A stretch of DNA of 45,058 nucleotides from Azospirillum oleiclasticum (GTDB taxonomy: Bacteria > Pseudomonadota > Alphaproteobacteria > Azospirillales > Azospirillaceae): positions 1 to 45,058 of the forward strand of contig NZ_JABFFR010000061.1 in assembly GCF_013423485.1 (NCBI RefSeq), in the 5' to 3' direction. The notes beneath the pieces are model-generated. The model was given only the letters and a program-made list of their open reading frames with translations, had not been told where the DNA came from and searched no databases. Below are positions 1 to 7,800 of this stretch, piece by piece (within the stretch, counting starts at the first letter, position 1; each line of letters begins with the position of its first letter). The translations under genes were made by a program, and so were the position numbers.

Positions 1-1546
1 GGGCGCGCTCGGCCGCGGCGAGCGCCCGGCGCGCGGCGCCGCTGCCACCGGTGCCGCCGCGGCGCGCCGCATCCTCCGCCGCCGTGACGGCCTGACGGAC
101 ATGCGGGGGCCAGGCGGCGGAGGCCGCCGTTGTCTCCGCCTCCTCCCGCGGATCGGTGGGAACACCCGGAAGCATGGCGACCTGCCGGTCGGGTTCGGGC
201 TTCGCCGGTTCGGGCTTCGGCGCTTCGGCCCTCGGCGGCTCCGTCCGCGCGGGCGCTGGCTCCACACGGGCAATCAACGGCGGAAGCTCGCCGTCGGGGG
301 TCAGGCTGCGGGCGGCGACGTAGCCTTCGTTGTAGAAGATGTCGCGGACACGCACCCAGCTCGGATTCTCCGCGGTCTCCAGCACCGTCAGCGGCGCGCC
401 GCGCTCCAGGTTGCGCACCGGGGCGGCCCCGGCAGCGGGGGTGGCGAGGAGCACCGCCGGGCCTACCGTGGTGTAGACCCTCCCCACCGGAAAGCGGCCG
501 GAAACGGCGTCCGGCACTCTGGGCGCGGCCAGGGCGGCGGTCCGCACCGGCTCTTCCGTTGAGGTCGGGGCCGGAGCAGACGGCGGCGCGGCGGCGATCA
601 CCGCCGGCTTTGGGACCGGCGGCGGCGGGATGACGATCGCGGGCGGCGGCACCGGCGCCACGGGCACCGGCGCTGTAGAGGCCACGGGCGGAGTCGCCGC
701 CGCCACGGGCGGTGTCACCGCGGGCGGAGGGGCCACCGCGGCTGCCGGAGCGGAAACCAGGACGAGGGCGCCGGGGAGCCGGTCGGCGAACCACGGCCGC
801 TGCGCCCCGCCGGTCTGCGCGGCCACCGCGTCGGCCGCGGCCGTCAGCGCGGCGCGCAGCTCGGCACCAGGCTTGGCGATCTCCTTCGCCAGCGCGATGG
901 CGTAGGGGCCGGCGGTGCGGCCCGCGACCGGCGGCGGGGCGTCGCCGGGCTGGTGCGAATAAGCGGTCAGCAGGTTCGGCTTGTCCGGCGGGTTCGCCGG
1001 AGCCGGCTTCACGGTGGAGGCCGCGTCCCCCATGCCGGCGGCCAGCCGCGCCACCGCCGGGTTCGGCATCATGGTGTCGATGACCACGACCGCCTTGTGC
1101 GAGGCGTCGCGGATCTGCTGGAGGATCTGCTCCAGCTCGACCGTCTCGAACACCACGTCGAACTCGTAGCGCAGCCGCGCATCGACCGGCAGCAGGAAAC
1201 TCTGCCCGCCGATGCTCATCATCAGGCCGGAGTAATAGAGCAGGCCGAGATCGGCGGTGGCGAGCCGGCGCTGGAACTCCGCCATGGCGGAGGCCAGCGT
1301 GCGATGGTCGACGTCGGACGCCACGGTCACGTCGAAGCCGGCGGTGCGCAGGGCCACCGTCATGGTGGCGGCGTTGGCCGCGGCGGCGGCAAGCTGCGGC
1401 CCGTCCTGGTAGGCCGCGTTGCGGATCACGAGCGCCACCCGCTTCTCAGCGGCCCAGGCCCCGGCAATCGGCCCCACGGCGACCACCACGGCGGCCATCA
1501 TGGGAAGGACCACCGCCACCGCCAGCCGCACCGCCCTGCCCCTCAT
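1..1546 (-). CDS. Caspase-fold (peptidase C14) protein without catalytic residues, SH3 domain, partial
   Basis: The gene starts at the ATG at 1546 behind a GGGAGG ribosome site and runs off the left edge, so 515 residues are visible. Residues 1-33 form a signal peptide or anchor ending in AWA. Residues 36-270 match the bacterial caspase p20 pattern: VALVIRNAAYQ, a helix with AANAATM, LLYYSG, FLLPVDARL and the late LLTAYSHQPGDAP block. In active relatives the strand ends YYAGHG and LDACRDNP. Here they read YYSGLMMS and IDTMMPNP, so the catalytic His is Leu108 and the catalytic Cys is Met159. A Pro/Ala-rich linker leads to an SH3-like module at about residues 355-425 (GRVYTT to GYVAARSL), then a charged Pro-rich tail. 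It lies 26 bp downstream of the kinase gene, so the two are probably co-expressed. It is most likely a non-proteolytic scaffold or ligand-binding pseudoenzyme in the periplasm. Fold assignment is firm; role is inferred. Confidence 0.85.
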   Translation of the reverse strand, partial: MRGRAVRLAVAVVLPMMAAVVVAVGPIAGAWAAEKRVALVIRNAAYQDGPQLAAAAANAATMTVALRTAGFDVTVASDVDHRTLASAMAEFQRRLATADLGLLYYSGLMMSIGGQSFLLPVDARLRYEFDVVFETVELEQILQQIRDASHKAVVVIDTMMPNPAVARLAAGMGDAASTVKPAPANPPDKPNLLTAYSHQPGDAPPPVAGRTAGPYAIALAKEIAKPGAELRAALTAAADAVAAQTGGAQRPWFADRLPGALVLVSAPAAAVAPPPAVTPPVAAATPPVASTAPVPVAPVPPPAIVIPPPPVPKPAVIAAAPPSAPAPTSTEEPVRTAALAAPRVPDAVSGRFPVGRVYTTVGPAVLLATPAAGAAPVRNLERGAPLTVLETAENPSWVRVRDIFYNEGYVAARSLTPDGELPPLIARVEPAPARTEPPRAEAPKPEPAKPEPDRQVAMLPGVPTDPREEAETTAASAAWPPHVRQAVTAAEDAARRGGTGGSGAARRALAAAERA

Positions 1547-1572
1547 CCCCGCCTCCCTTGCCGGCCCGGCCC

Positions 1573-3141
1573 TCAGCATCGGTGGAAGGGCCGGTTGTAA
1601 TCCCGCCACTGCGCATCGCCCTGGAATCGGGCGCGTACCTGCACCATCGACGCGTGATCGGCCGATATGGACCCGAAATCCGACACCGCCGCCAGCCCGT
1701 CCGGCCAGGTGCCGGACACCGACAGACGGCCGTCCGCGACGTCGTAGCGCTGCACCGTGAAGACGGACTCCGACCCGTTCGGCAGGATGTAGGTCCAGCG
1801 GGCCGGCGTCAGTGTCAGCTTGAAGGCGCTGCCGCACCAGTTGCCGAAGAGCGCCCGCGCGTGCTCGGTGCCGGGCGGCTCGGGCGCCGGCGCCGGAACG
1901 GCCGGTGCGGCCGGGATCGGGGCTGGGGCCGGACTCGCGGCCGGCGGGGTGACCGCCGCAACCACGGGCTCCGCCGAAATGGGCGTCGGTGCGGTGGCTG
2001 TCTGCACATCGGCCGTCGGCGCGGCCCCGCCGCTGAGCGCCAGCCAGGCGCCGACGCCGGCCACCGCCAGCACCGCGGCGGCCAGCATTGGCACGACCGG
2101 CAGGGGCCGGCGCGACAGCGCCACGCGGTCGAGCGCCAGATCGACCAGGAAATGATCGACACTGTCGGTGCGCTTCTTCGGGTCGAAGGCCAGCGCCCGC
2201 TCCAGCGCCTGCCACTGGCCGTTGCGCAGGGAGGGGATGCGCTGCGGCCGGATGTTGGCGTCGCGCGCGTGGGTGGAGGGGATGCGGCCGAAGGGATGGC
2301 GCCCGGTCAGCAGCTCGTACGTGATGCAGGCCAGCGAGAAGACGTCGCCGCGCGGGTCGGCGGTTTGCGTCTCGATCATTTCGGGGCTGGCGTAGGCCGG
2401 CGTCATCCCGCCGAGGCTGGCGATGTCGAAGTTGGTGACGTCGGCGACGGTCGCGTCCTCCGCCGGGCCGGCGCGCTTGAAGGCGCGCGACAGGCCGAAA
2501 TCGATCACCTTCACCCGCCCCTTGTCGGTGACGAAGATGTTGCCCGGCTTCAGGTCCCAGTGCAGGAAACCGTTGGCGTGCGCGAAGGACAGCGCCGCAC
2601 CCACCGCCCCGACGATCCCCGCCGCCTCCGGCTGCGTCATCGGCCCGAAGTCGTCGGAGCGGATGATCCGGTCCAGCGAACGACCGGTCAGATACTCCAT
2701 GGTGATGAAGAAGCGGAACCCGTCGCGGTCGAAGTCGTAGACCTTGATGATGTTGGGGTGCGACAGCTCCTGCGCCTTCCGCGCCTCGCGCTGGAGGGCG
2801 ATGATGCTGGCGGAATGGCCGGCCATCCGCTCCTTCAGCACCTTGACGGCGACGTAGGGGTTGCGGTCGGCGGCCTCCTCCTTGCGGAGGTCGAGCGCCT
2901 TGAACACCTTGCCCATGCCGCCGGCGCCCAGGAACTCCTTCAGGATGAAGCGGTCCTTCAGCGTGTCGCCGACCCGCACCGTGTCGTCGTCGAAGGCCAG
3001 GGCATCCACGGCCGGCGGGCCGGCGGGGGTCTGCGAGGTGGAATCGGCGTCATCGGCGCCACTATGGTACGCCGCGGGGTCGGGCGGGGAACCCGGCGCG
3101 GGAAAGGACCCGGCGCTGCTCGGACTGGGCGGGATGGTCAC
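1573..3141 (-). CDS. Membrane-anchored Hanks-type Ser/Thr protein kinase (HWD catalytic loop)
   Basis: Cytoplasmic eukaryote-like kinase domain with a periplasmic C-terminal part, 522 residues from a GTG at 3141. That GTG has a GGAGG site four bases upstream; in-frame GTG and ATG codons further upstream have none. Kinase motifs: glycine loop GAGGMGKV (72-79), VAVK Lys100, helix-C Glu119, HWDLKPGN (194-201), DFG (214-216) and the ASPE segment near 251. The usual HRD arginine is Trp195 (codon TGG instead of CGG), so it is a non-RD kinase. Catalytic Asp196, Lys198 and Asn201 remain, so activity is plausible. One transmembrane helix (about 350-372) is followed by an Ala/Pro-rich spacer and a roughly 95-residue beta-rich domain with cysteines near its two ends (GNWCGSA and HRC), which may form a disulfide. 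It is first in an operon with the pseudo-caspase. Its ligand and substrates are unknown. Confidence 0.9.
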   Translation of the reverse strand: MTIPPSPSSAGSFPAPGSPPDPAAYHSGADDADSTSQTPAGPPAVDALAFDDDTVRVGDTLKDRFILKEFLGAGGMGKVFKALDLRKEEAADRNPYVAVKVLKERMAGHSASIIALQREARKAQELSHPNIIKVYDFDRDGFRFFITMEYLTGRSLDRIIRSDDFGPMTQPEAAGIVGAVGAALSFAHANGFLHWDLKPGNIFVTDKGRVKVIDFGLSRAFKRAGPAEDATVADVTNFDIASLGGMTPAYASPEMIETQTADPRGDVFSLACITYELLTGRHPFGRIPSTHARDANIRPQRIPSLRNGQWQALERALAFDPKKRTDSVDHFLVDLALDRVALSRRPLPVVPMLAAAVLAVAGVGAWLALSGGAAPTADVQTATAPTPISAEPVVAAVTPPAASPAPAPIPAAPAVPAPAPEPPGTEHARALFGNWCGSAFKLTLTPARWTYILPNGSESVFTVQRYDVADGRLSVSGTWPDGLAAVSDFGSISADHASMVQVRARFQGDAQWRDYNRPFHRC

Positions 3142-3374
3142 GGATCCTCCAGACCACACGGGCGCCGCGACAGGACAGGTCGCGGCGGGATTCTTTGGTA
3201 AACGATACATTAACTTTTCCAACCGCCCCGAGAAAGAACGCAAGCGCCCGACCGCATCCCGCAACGGGGGTGGTGCCTTCCCCGAATTGGCAGCCGGCAC
3301 CACCTATGGCGCTCTTCAAGTCGCACGCGTATCGGTGGCGCAGTGACCGTATCGGACAAACCAGGAGGTTTCCC

Positions 3375-3755
3375 ATGCCGTCTTCGGTCAAGGACATGCT
3401 GAGCGCCGCCAACGCCTCGGTCCCGCGGATCACCCCGGCGGAGGCGGCCGACCTGATGGAACGGGGCGAGGCGCTCGTCGTCGACGTCCGCGACGCACCG
3501 GAGCTCGATGCCGTCGGCAAGGTGGCCGGGGCGAAGCATGTGCCCCGCGGCATGCTGGAGTTCCGCGCCGACCCGGACTCGCCCTACCACGACCCCGCCT
3601 TCGACCGCGACCACACGGTGATCCTGTATTGCGCGTCCGGCGGCCGCTCGGCGCTGGCCGGGCGGACGCTCCAGGAGATGGGCTACCGCGACGTGCGCAA
3701 CCTCGGCGGCTTCAAGGACTGGGCGGAGAACGGCGGCGCGGTCGACCGCTCCTGA
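3375..3755 (+). CDS. Rhodanese-like sulfurtransferase domain protein
   Basis: Single-domain rhodanese of 126 residues, cytoplasmic (no signal peptide). The ATG at 3375 has an AGGAGG site seven bases upstream; the reading frame is open further upstream but without ribosome sites. Seen: the ITPAEAADLM start, the VVDVRDAPELDAVG strand-turn, GAKHVPRGMLEFR, and the active-site loop YCASGGRSALA, whose cysteine is the sulfur acceptor, then NLGGFKDWAENGG. Families of this size move sulfane sulfur from thiosulfate or persulfides to thiol acceptors. The gene stands alone between the kinase operon (divergent) and the dioxygenase operon (convergent), so context gives no specific role. The fold and active cysteine are clear; the physiological donor and acceptor cannot be told. 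Confidence 0.88.
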   Translation: MPSSVKDMLSAANASVPRITPAEAADLMERGEALVVDVRDAPELDAVGKVAGAKHVPRGMLEFRADPDSPYHDPAFDRDHTVILYCASGGRSALAGRTLQEMGYRDVRNLGGFKDWAENGGAVDRS

Positions 3756-3788
3756 CCGATCCGCAGGGGGACACCGGCCGGCCCGGAT

Positions 3789-4598
3789 TCAGGCGGCGGT
3801 CTCCTCCGCCGCCTGCTTGGCTACGCCGTCCTTGTACTGTCCCCAGGCGCCCTGGAGGGCGGCGAAGGCGACGGGGTCCAGATCGACGGCCGGCAGCGGA
3901 TCGGGATCCCAATGCCCGTAGCGGTCGGTGCCGCGCACCAGCGTCGCCGTGCGGCGCCCGATGGTCGAGGTGACGTGGGTGGGGATGTAGAAGAAGGCCA
4001 GCCCGATGCGCCGGTCGGCGGTGCGGTTGGCCTTGGAGCCGTGCGCCGTGCGCTCGTGGTGCAGCGAGAACTGGCCGGGCGCGAGTTGCAGGCTCACCGC
4101 CTCGGACTCGTCGATGTCGCGCAGTTCCTGGCCGCGCGCCAGCATGTTGTCGGGGGCGTAGGTCTCGACGTGCCGGCGGTCGGGGCCGAGGTGGGTGCGC
4201 GGCACGACCTGGAGGCAGCCGTTCTCCGTCGTGCTTTCGGTGAAGGCGACCCAGGCCGTCACCTCCTCGTGCGGGGTCAGGCCGAAATAGGCGGAATCCT
4301 GGTGCCACGAGACGTAGCGGCTGTCGCGGGCACCCTTGGCGAAGATCGAGGCGCCGAACAGCAGGATGTCCGGGCCGATGAGGTCCTCCACCGCGTCCAG
4401 GATCTCCGGCCGGCGGGCGAGATCGACGATCCAGGGGGCGGCCAGATGCCCCTTGATCTTCATGAAGGCGTTGGCCTCCAGCCCCTCCACCCGCTCGCGG
4501 CAGGCGCGCGCCTCCTCGGCGCTCATGACGTCGAGCGGGGCCAGCCATCCCTCCTCGCGGAACTGGCGCACCTGATCGTCGGTCAGCAGCTTCGGCAT
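3789..4598 (-). CDS. PhyH-family Fe(II)/2-oxoglutarate-dependent dioxygenase
   Basis: 269 residues from the ATG at 4598, preceded by GGGAAGAG. The phytanoyl-CoA dioxygenase fold is recognised by the 2-His-1-Asp iron triad: WHQD gives His99 and Asp101, and TAHGSKANRT gives His186, with Arg196 or Arg197 placed to bind 2-oxoglutarate. The family hydroxylates or oxidatively demethylates small molecules; characterised members include ectoine hydroxylase and PhnY, which hydroxylates 2-aminoethylphosphonate at the carbon next to phosphorus. It is the last gene of the operon after proV (31-bp gap), so its substrate is probably what the ProVWX transporter imports. With phnX nearby, a PhnY- or TmpA-like step on an amino- or trimethylamino-phosphonate is one possibility; hydroxylation or N-demethylation of a betaine is another. 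Family is certain, substrate is not. Confidence 0.85.
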   Translation of the reverse strand: MPKLLTDDQVRQFREEGWLAPLDVMSAEEARACRERVEGLEANAFMKIKGHLAAPWIVDLARRPEILDAVEDLIGPDILLFGASIFAKGARDSRYVSWHQDSAYFGLTPHEEVTAWVAFTESTTENGCLQVVPRTHLGPDRRHVETYAPDNMLARGQELRDIDESEAVSLQLAPGQFSLHHERTAHGSKANRTADRRIGLAFFYIPTHVTSTIGRRTATLVRGTDRYGHWDPDPLPAVDLDPVAFAALQGAWGQYKDGVAKQAAEETAA

Positions 4599-4629
4599 GT
4601 CTCTTCCCTCACAGTGTCGGTGGTGGGCG

Positions 4630-5748
4630 TCAGTCCGGATCGCCCACGGCGTGGCGCAGGTGGCGCAGGACGGTGGCGCGGTCGAGATGGCCGACCACCC
4701 GGCCGGCGGCATCGACCACCGCGACCGCCGCCTCCCCCTCGCACAGCGCGTCGAGCACCACCGGCAGTGGCGCGTCGGCGGGAAGGCGGGTGCGGGCCGC
4801 GGGCTCGCCGCCCGTGGTCAGCGGGCGGGCGAGGTCGCCGGCGCGGGCGTGGCGGCGGCGCAGCCCGTCGGTGGCGAAGGCCGCCACCTGCTCCGTCGCC
4901 GGGCGCATCAGGATCTCGTGCGGCGTGCCGATCTGCACGAGCCGCCCGCCGACCATCACGCCGATGCGGTCGGCGACCTTCAGCGCCTCCTCGAAATCGT
5001 GGGTGATGAAGACCGCGGTCTTGTCCAGTTCGCGGCAGAGCGTCACGAATTGCGCCTGGAGATCGCGGCGGATGATCGGGTCGAGCGCGCTGAACGGCTC
5101 GTCCAGCAGCAGGATGTCGGGGTCGGTGACCAGCGTGCGGGCGAGGCCGACGCGCTGCTGCATGCCGCCCGACAGCTCGGTCGGGAAGCGGTCCTCGGCG
5201 TCGCGCAGGTGCAGCCGGCCCAGCCAGTCGCGCGCCCGCTCCTCGCGCACCGCCCGCGGCAGGCCGCGCACCTCCAGCCCGAAGGTGACGTTCTCCAGCA
5301 CCGTGCGGTGGGGGAACAGGCTGGCGCTCTGGAACACCATGCCGACCTGCGTGGTGCGCAGCTCCCGCAACTGGTCCGCCGACAGCCCCTCGACGGCGCG
5401 GCCGTCGATGCGCACGCCGCCCAGCGTCGGCGCCACCAGCCCGTTGATGTGGCGGACCAGCGTGGATTTGCCGCTGCCCGACAGTCCCATCACACAGAGA
5501 ATCTCGCGCCGCCGCACGGTCAGCGACACCCCGGCCACCGCGGCGAACACCCCATGGTCCGCCACGGCGCGGGCGCCGTCGGCACCCTGCCGGATCGCCG
5601 TGGCGGCGGCCCGCACCGCCCGGCTCGGGCCGAACAGCTTCCACAGCCCGTCGACGGCGATGGCGGGAATGCCGGCCCCGACCGCCGTGTCGGTGGCGGC
5701 CTCGACGGAAGGCGGCTCGGCAGCGGCGGCGGTCGCGGCAACGGTCAT
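4630..5748 (-). CDS. proV: Glycine betaine/quaternary amine ABC transporter ATP-binding protein ProV-like
   Basis: 372 residues from the ATG at 5748, with GAGGTG just upstream; 23 bp after proX. It energises the ProWX importer. Visible motifs: Walker A GLSGSGKST (88-96), Q-loop FQSASLFPHRTV, signature LSGGMQQRVGLARTL, Walker B DILLLDEPFSALD and the switch histidine in FITHDFEEA. The N-terminal extension and the inserted segment around residues 40-70 (KLFGPSRAV to ADHGVFAAV) are typical of the ProV/OpuAA branch rather than general amino-acid ATPases. After the ATPase core the last 80 or so residues resemble a single CBS-like module (LPVVLDALCEGEAAVAVVD, VVGHLDRATVLRHL). In related proteins paired CBS modules sense ionic strength, so this one may not do that in the usual way. 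Confidence 0.92.
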   Translation of the reverse strand: MTVAATAAAAEPPSVEAATDTAVGAGIPAIAVDGLWKLFGPSRAVRAAATAIRQGADGARAVADHGVFAAVAGVSLTVRRREILCVMGLSGSGKSTLVRHINGLVAPTLGGVRIDGRAVEGLSADQLRELRTTQVGMVFQSASLFPHRTVLENVTFGLEVRGLPRAVREERARDWLGRLHLRDAEDRFPTELSGGMQQRVGLARTLVTDPDILLLDEPFSALDPIIRRDLQAQFVTLCRELDKTAVFITHDFEEALKVADRIGVMVGGRLVQIGTPHEILMRPATEQVAAFATDGLRRRHARAGDLARPLTTGGEPAARTRLPADAPLPVVLDALCEGEAAVAVVDAAGRVVGHLDRATVLRHLRHAVGDPD

Positions 5749-5771
5749 GGGGCGCACCTCACAGACAAGGG

Positions 5772-6791
5772 TCAGGACTTGGGCGCCTGCATCGCCTGGG
5801 CGATCCAGCCGTCCACCTTGTCCTTGTTCTTCGCCACCCAGTCCTCGGCGTGCTTGCGGATCTGCGCCGGCGACTTCTCGCCCTGATAGACCTGGAAGTT
5901 CTCGGCGTTCACGTCGGCGATGGGGATGCTCACCAGATTGAACCACGCCTTGGCGGCCGGGTTCTTCTCGATGAAGCCCTTGTTGGCGACGACGTGGATG
6001 GTGTTCTTGGTGAAGCCGATGTTGCGCCCGTCCGGCAGCGTGGTCAGGGCGGGGTCGGTCTTCTCAGGCAGGGCCGTGAAGGGCACCTCCAGGAACACCA
6101 CGTCGCGGCCGGGGACCAGCACCTGCGACAGCCACAAGGGCGTGTAGGTGTAGTAGAGGACCGGCTTGCCCTCCTTGAAGCGGGCGATGGTGTCGGCGGC
6201 CAGCACCGCCATGTCACCCTGCACATGCTCGACCGTCGGGCGCAGGTTGTAGGCGGTGAGCTGGTGCTCGATGGCGCGCTCGCAGCCCCAACCCGGCGGG
6301 CAGCCGATCAGCTTCGCCTTGGACCCGCCGTCGGCGAAGATGGCCGCGATCTTGGGGTCCTTGAGCTGCTCGACATTCTTGATGCCGTGCGCCTCGGCGG
6401 TCTTCTTGTCGACCAGATAGCCCTGGGTGGCGCCCGAGATGACCGCCCCCAGCCGCACCAGCGCCGAATCGCCGCCGACCCGCTCGTAGAAGGCGTTCTG
6501 CAGCGGGTTCCAGCCCGACGCCGTGAAGGTGACGTCGCCGGTGGAGGCGGCCAGATACATGGCCGGGATCTGCAGCGGCAGGATCGGCTTCACGGTGTAG
6601 CCCAGCCGCTCCAGCCCGATGTTGACGATTTCCGTCTGGAACAGCGTCTCCGCCGTGCTGTCGTGGGTGGCCTGGACGGTGATGCCCTGACCCGGCAGCG
6701 ACGCGGCGTGCGCCGGGACGGCACCGACGACAAGTCCGACGGCGAGGGCAGCGACGGGGAAAAGCCGGTACAACGGCGCGCACAGGGGCAT
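5772..6791 (-). CDS. proX: Periplasmic quaternary-amine-binding protein ProX-like
   Basis: 339 residues with a signal peptide ending at AHA (about residue 29). It is of the E. coli ProX type: the GDVTF segment, the disulfide loop GCPPGWGCE (Cys164 and Cys170), VLYYTYTPLWLS and IADVNAENFQVYQGE. Three tryptophans, Trp94 (ASGWNPLQ), Trp168 (GWGCE) and Trp220 (TPLWLS), fall where E. coli ProX has the aromatic box that clamps the trimethylammonium group of glycine betaine and proline betaine. The cargo is therefore very probably a fully methylated ammonium compound, although the other end of the ligand cannot be read from sequence. It lies between proW (27-bp gap) and proV in the operon. Confidence 0.92.
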   Translation of the reverse strand: MPLCAPLYRLFPVAALAVGLVVGAVPAHAASLPGQGITVQATHDSTAETLFQTEIVNIGLERLGYTVKPILPLQIPAMYLAASTGDVTFTASGWNPLQNAFYERVGGDSALVRLGAVISGATQGYLVDKKTAEAHGIKNVEQLKDPKIAAIFADGGSKAKLIGCPPGWGCERAIEHQLTAYNLRPTVEHVQGDMAVLAADTIARFKEGKPVLYYTYTPLWLSQVLVPGRDVVFLEVPFTALPEKTDPALTTLPDGRNIGFTKNTIHVVANKGFIEKNPAAKAWFNLVSIPIADVNAENFQVYQGEKSPAQIRKHAEDWVAKNKDKVDGWIAQAMQAPKS

Positions 6792-6818
6792 GGCGTGTCT
6801 CCTCGCGATGGGTGGGGG

Positions 6819-7778
6819 TCAGTCGGAAAGCTGGCCGGCCGGCTGCGCGCCGGGCGCGGGCACGGCGGGCCGCAGGCGTCGCAAGGCGGCGCGGACGAGG
6901 CCGATCGGGGTGGAGCGGGGCGGCGGGCGGACGCCGGGCACGGTGCCGCGGGGCTGCACGAGGTCGGTGAGCACGACGGCGAGCGCCACGATTCCGGCGC
7001 CGCCGACCATCGCCAGCCCCATGTCGAGCCGCCCGATGCCGCGGAGCACGAGCTGGCCCAGCCCGCCGACGCCGATCATCGAGGCGTAGGTGACCATCGC
7101 CAGCGCCATCATGATGGTCTGGTTGATGCCGGTGAGGATGGCGGGGAGTGCCATGGGCAGGCTGACCTTGCGCAGCACCTGCCACGGGGTGGCGCCCAGG
7201 GCGACGGCGGCCTCGATCATCGGCGGCGGCACGCCGCGGATGCCCAGGCTGGTCAGCCGGATCAGCGGCGGCACCGCGAACACCGCGGTGACCAGCACCC
7301 CCGACAGGTCGCCGATGCCGAACAGCAGCACGATCGGCACCAGATAGACGAAGGCCGGCAGCGTCTGCATCAGGTCCAAGAGCGGCTTCAGCCCGCGCTC
7401 CAGCCGCTCCGACCGGGCGGCCAGGATGCCCAGCGGGAAGCCCAGCACCATGCACAGCCCCACCGCGACCAGCACCAGCGCCAACGTGCGCATGGCGTCC
7501 GTCCACACCCCGATCATGCCAACGGCAAACATCAGCAGGGTGGAGACGACGGCGCTGCGCAGGCTGCCGATCTGCCAGGCCAGCAGGAACAGAAGCACCA
7601 GGACCAGCGGCGGCGGTGCGACGGCCAGCAACCCCGACAGCCCCTCGATCGCGGCGACCAGCGGCCCGCGGATGGCCTGGAAGGCCGGGCGCCAGTTCTG
7701 CGCCAGCCACATGACGAGGTGATCCGACCAGCCCTGCACCGGCAGTTGGATCGCGGCGAACCAGTCCTGGCTGCTCAT
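6819..7778 (-). CDS. proW: Quaternary amine ABC transporter permease ProW-like
   Basis: 319 residues from the ATG at 7778, which has a GGAAGGGA site; an in-frame extension upstream lacks one and would overlap the preceding gene. N-terminal region FAAIQLPVQGWSDHLVMWLA, then several transmembrane helices (VLVLLFLLAWQIGSLRS, LALVLVAVGLCMVLGFPLGI, FVYLVPIVLLFGIGDLSGVL). The inner-membrane permease signature that docks the ATPase reads EAAVALGATPWQVLRKVSLP, as in ProW/OpuAB. It forms the channel for the ProX cargo. It lies 22 bp after the dioxygenase gene and directly before proX. The C-terminal tail beyond LAVVLTDLV is longer and more basic than usual, with no clear function. Confidence 0.92.
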   Translation of the reverse strand: MSSQDWFAAIQLPVQGWSDHLVMWLAQNWRPAFQAIRGPLVAAIEGLSGLLAVAPPPLVLVLLFLLAWQIGSLRSAVVSTLLMFAVGMIGVWTDAMRTLALVLVAVGLCMVLGFPLGILAARSERLERGLKPLLDLMQTLPAFVYLVPIVLLFGIGDLSGVLVTAVFAVPPLIRLTSLGIRGVPPPMIEAAVALGATPWQVLRKVSLPMALPAILTGINQTIMMALAMVTYASMIGVGGLGQLVLRGIGRLDMGLAMVGGAGIVALAVVLTDLVQPRGTVPGVRPPPRSTPIGLVRAALRRLRPAVPAPGAQPAGQLSD

Positions 7779-7800
7779 GGCGCGTTTCCCTTCCCGCCGT

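Noticed and set aside
1558..3201. A 547-codon plus-strand frame opposite the kinase gene
   Set aside because: Shadow of the kinase gene; no ribosome site or recognisable domain.
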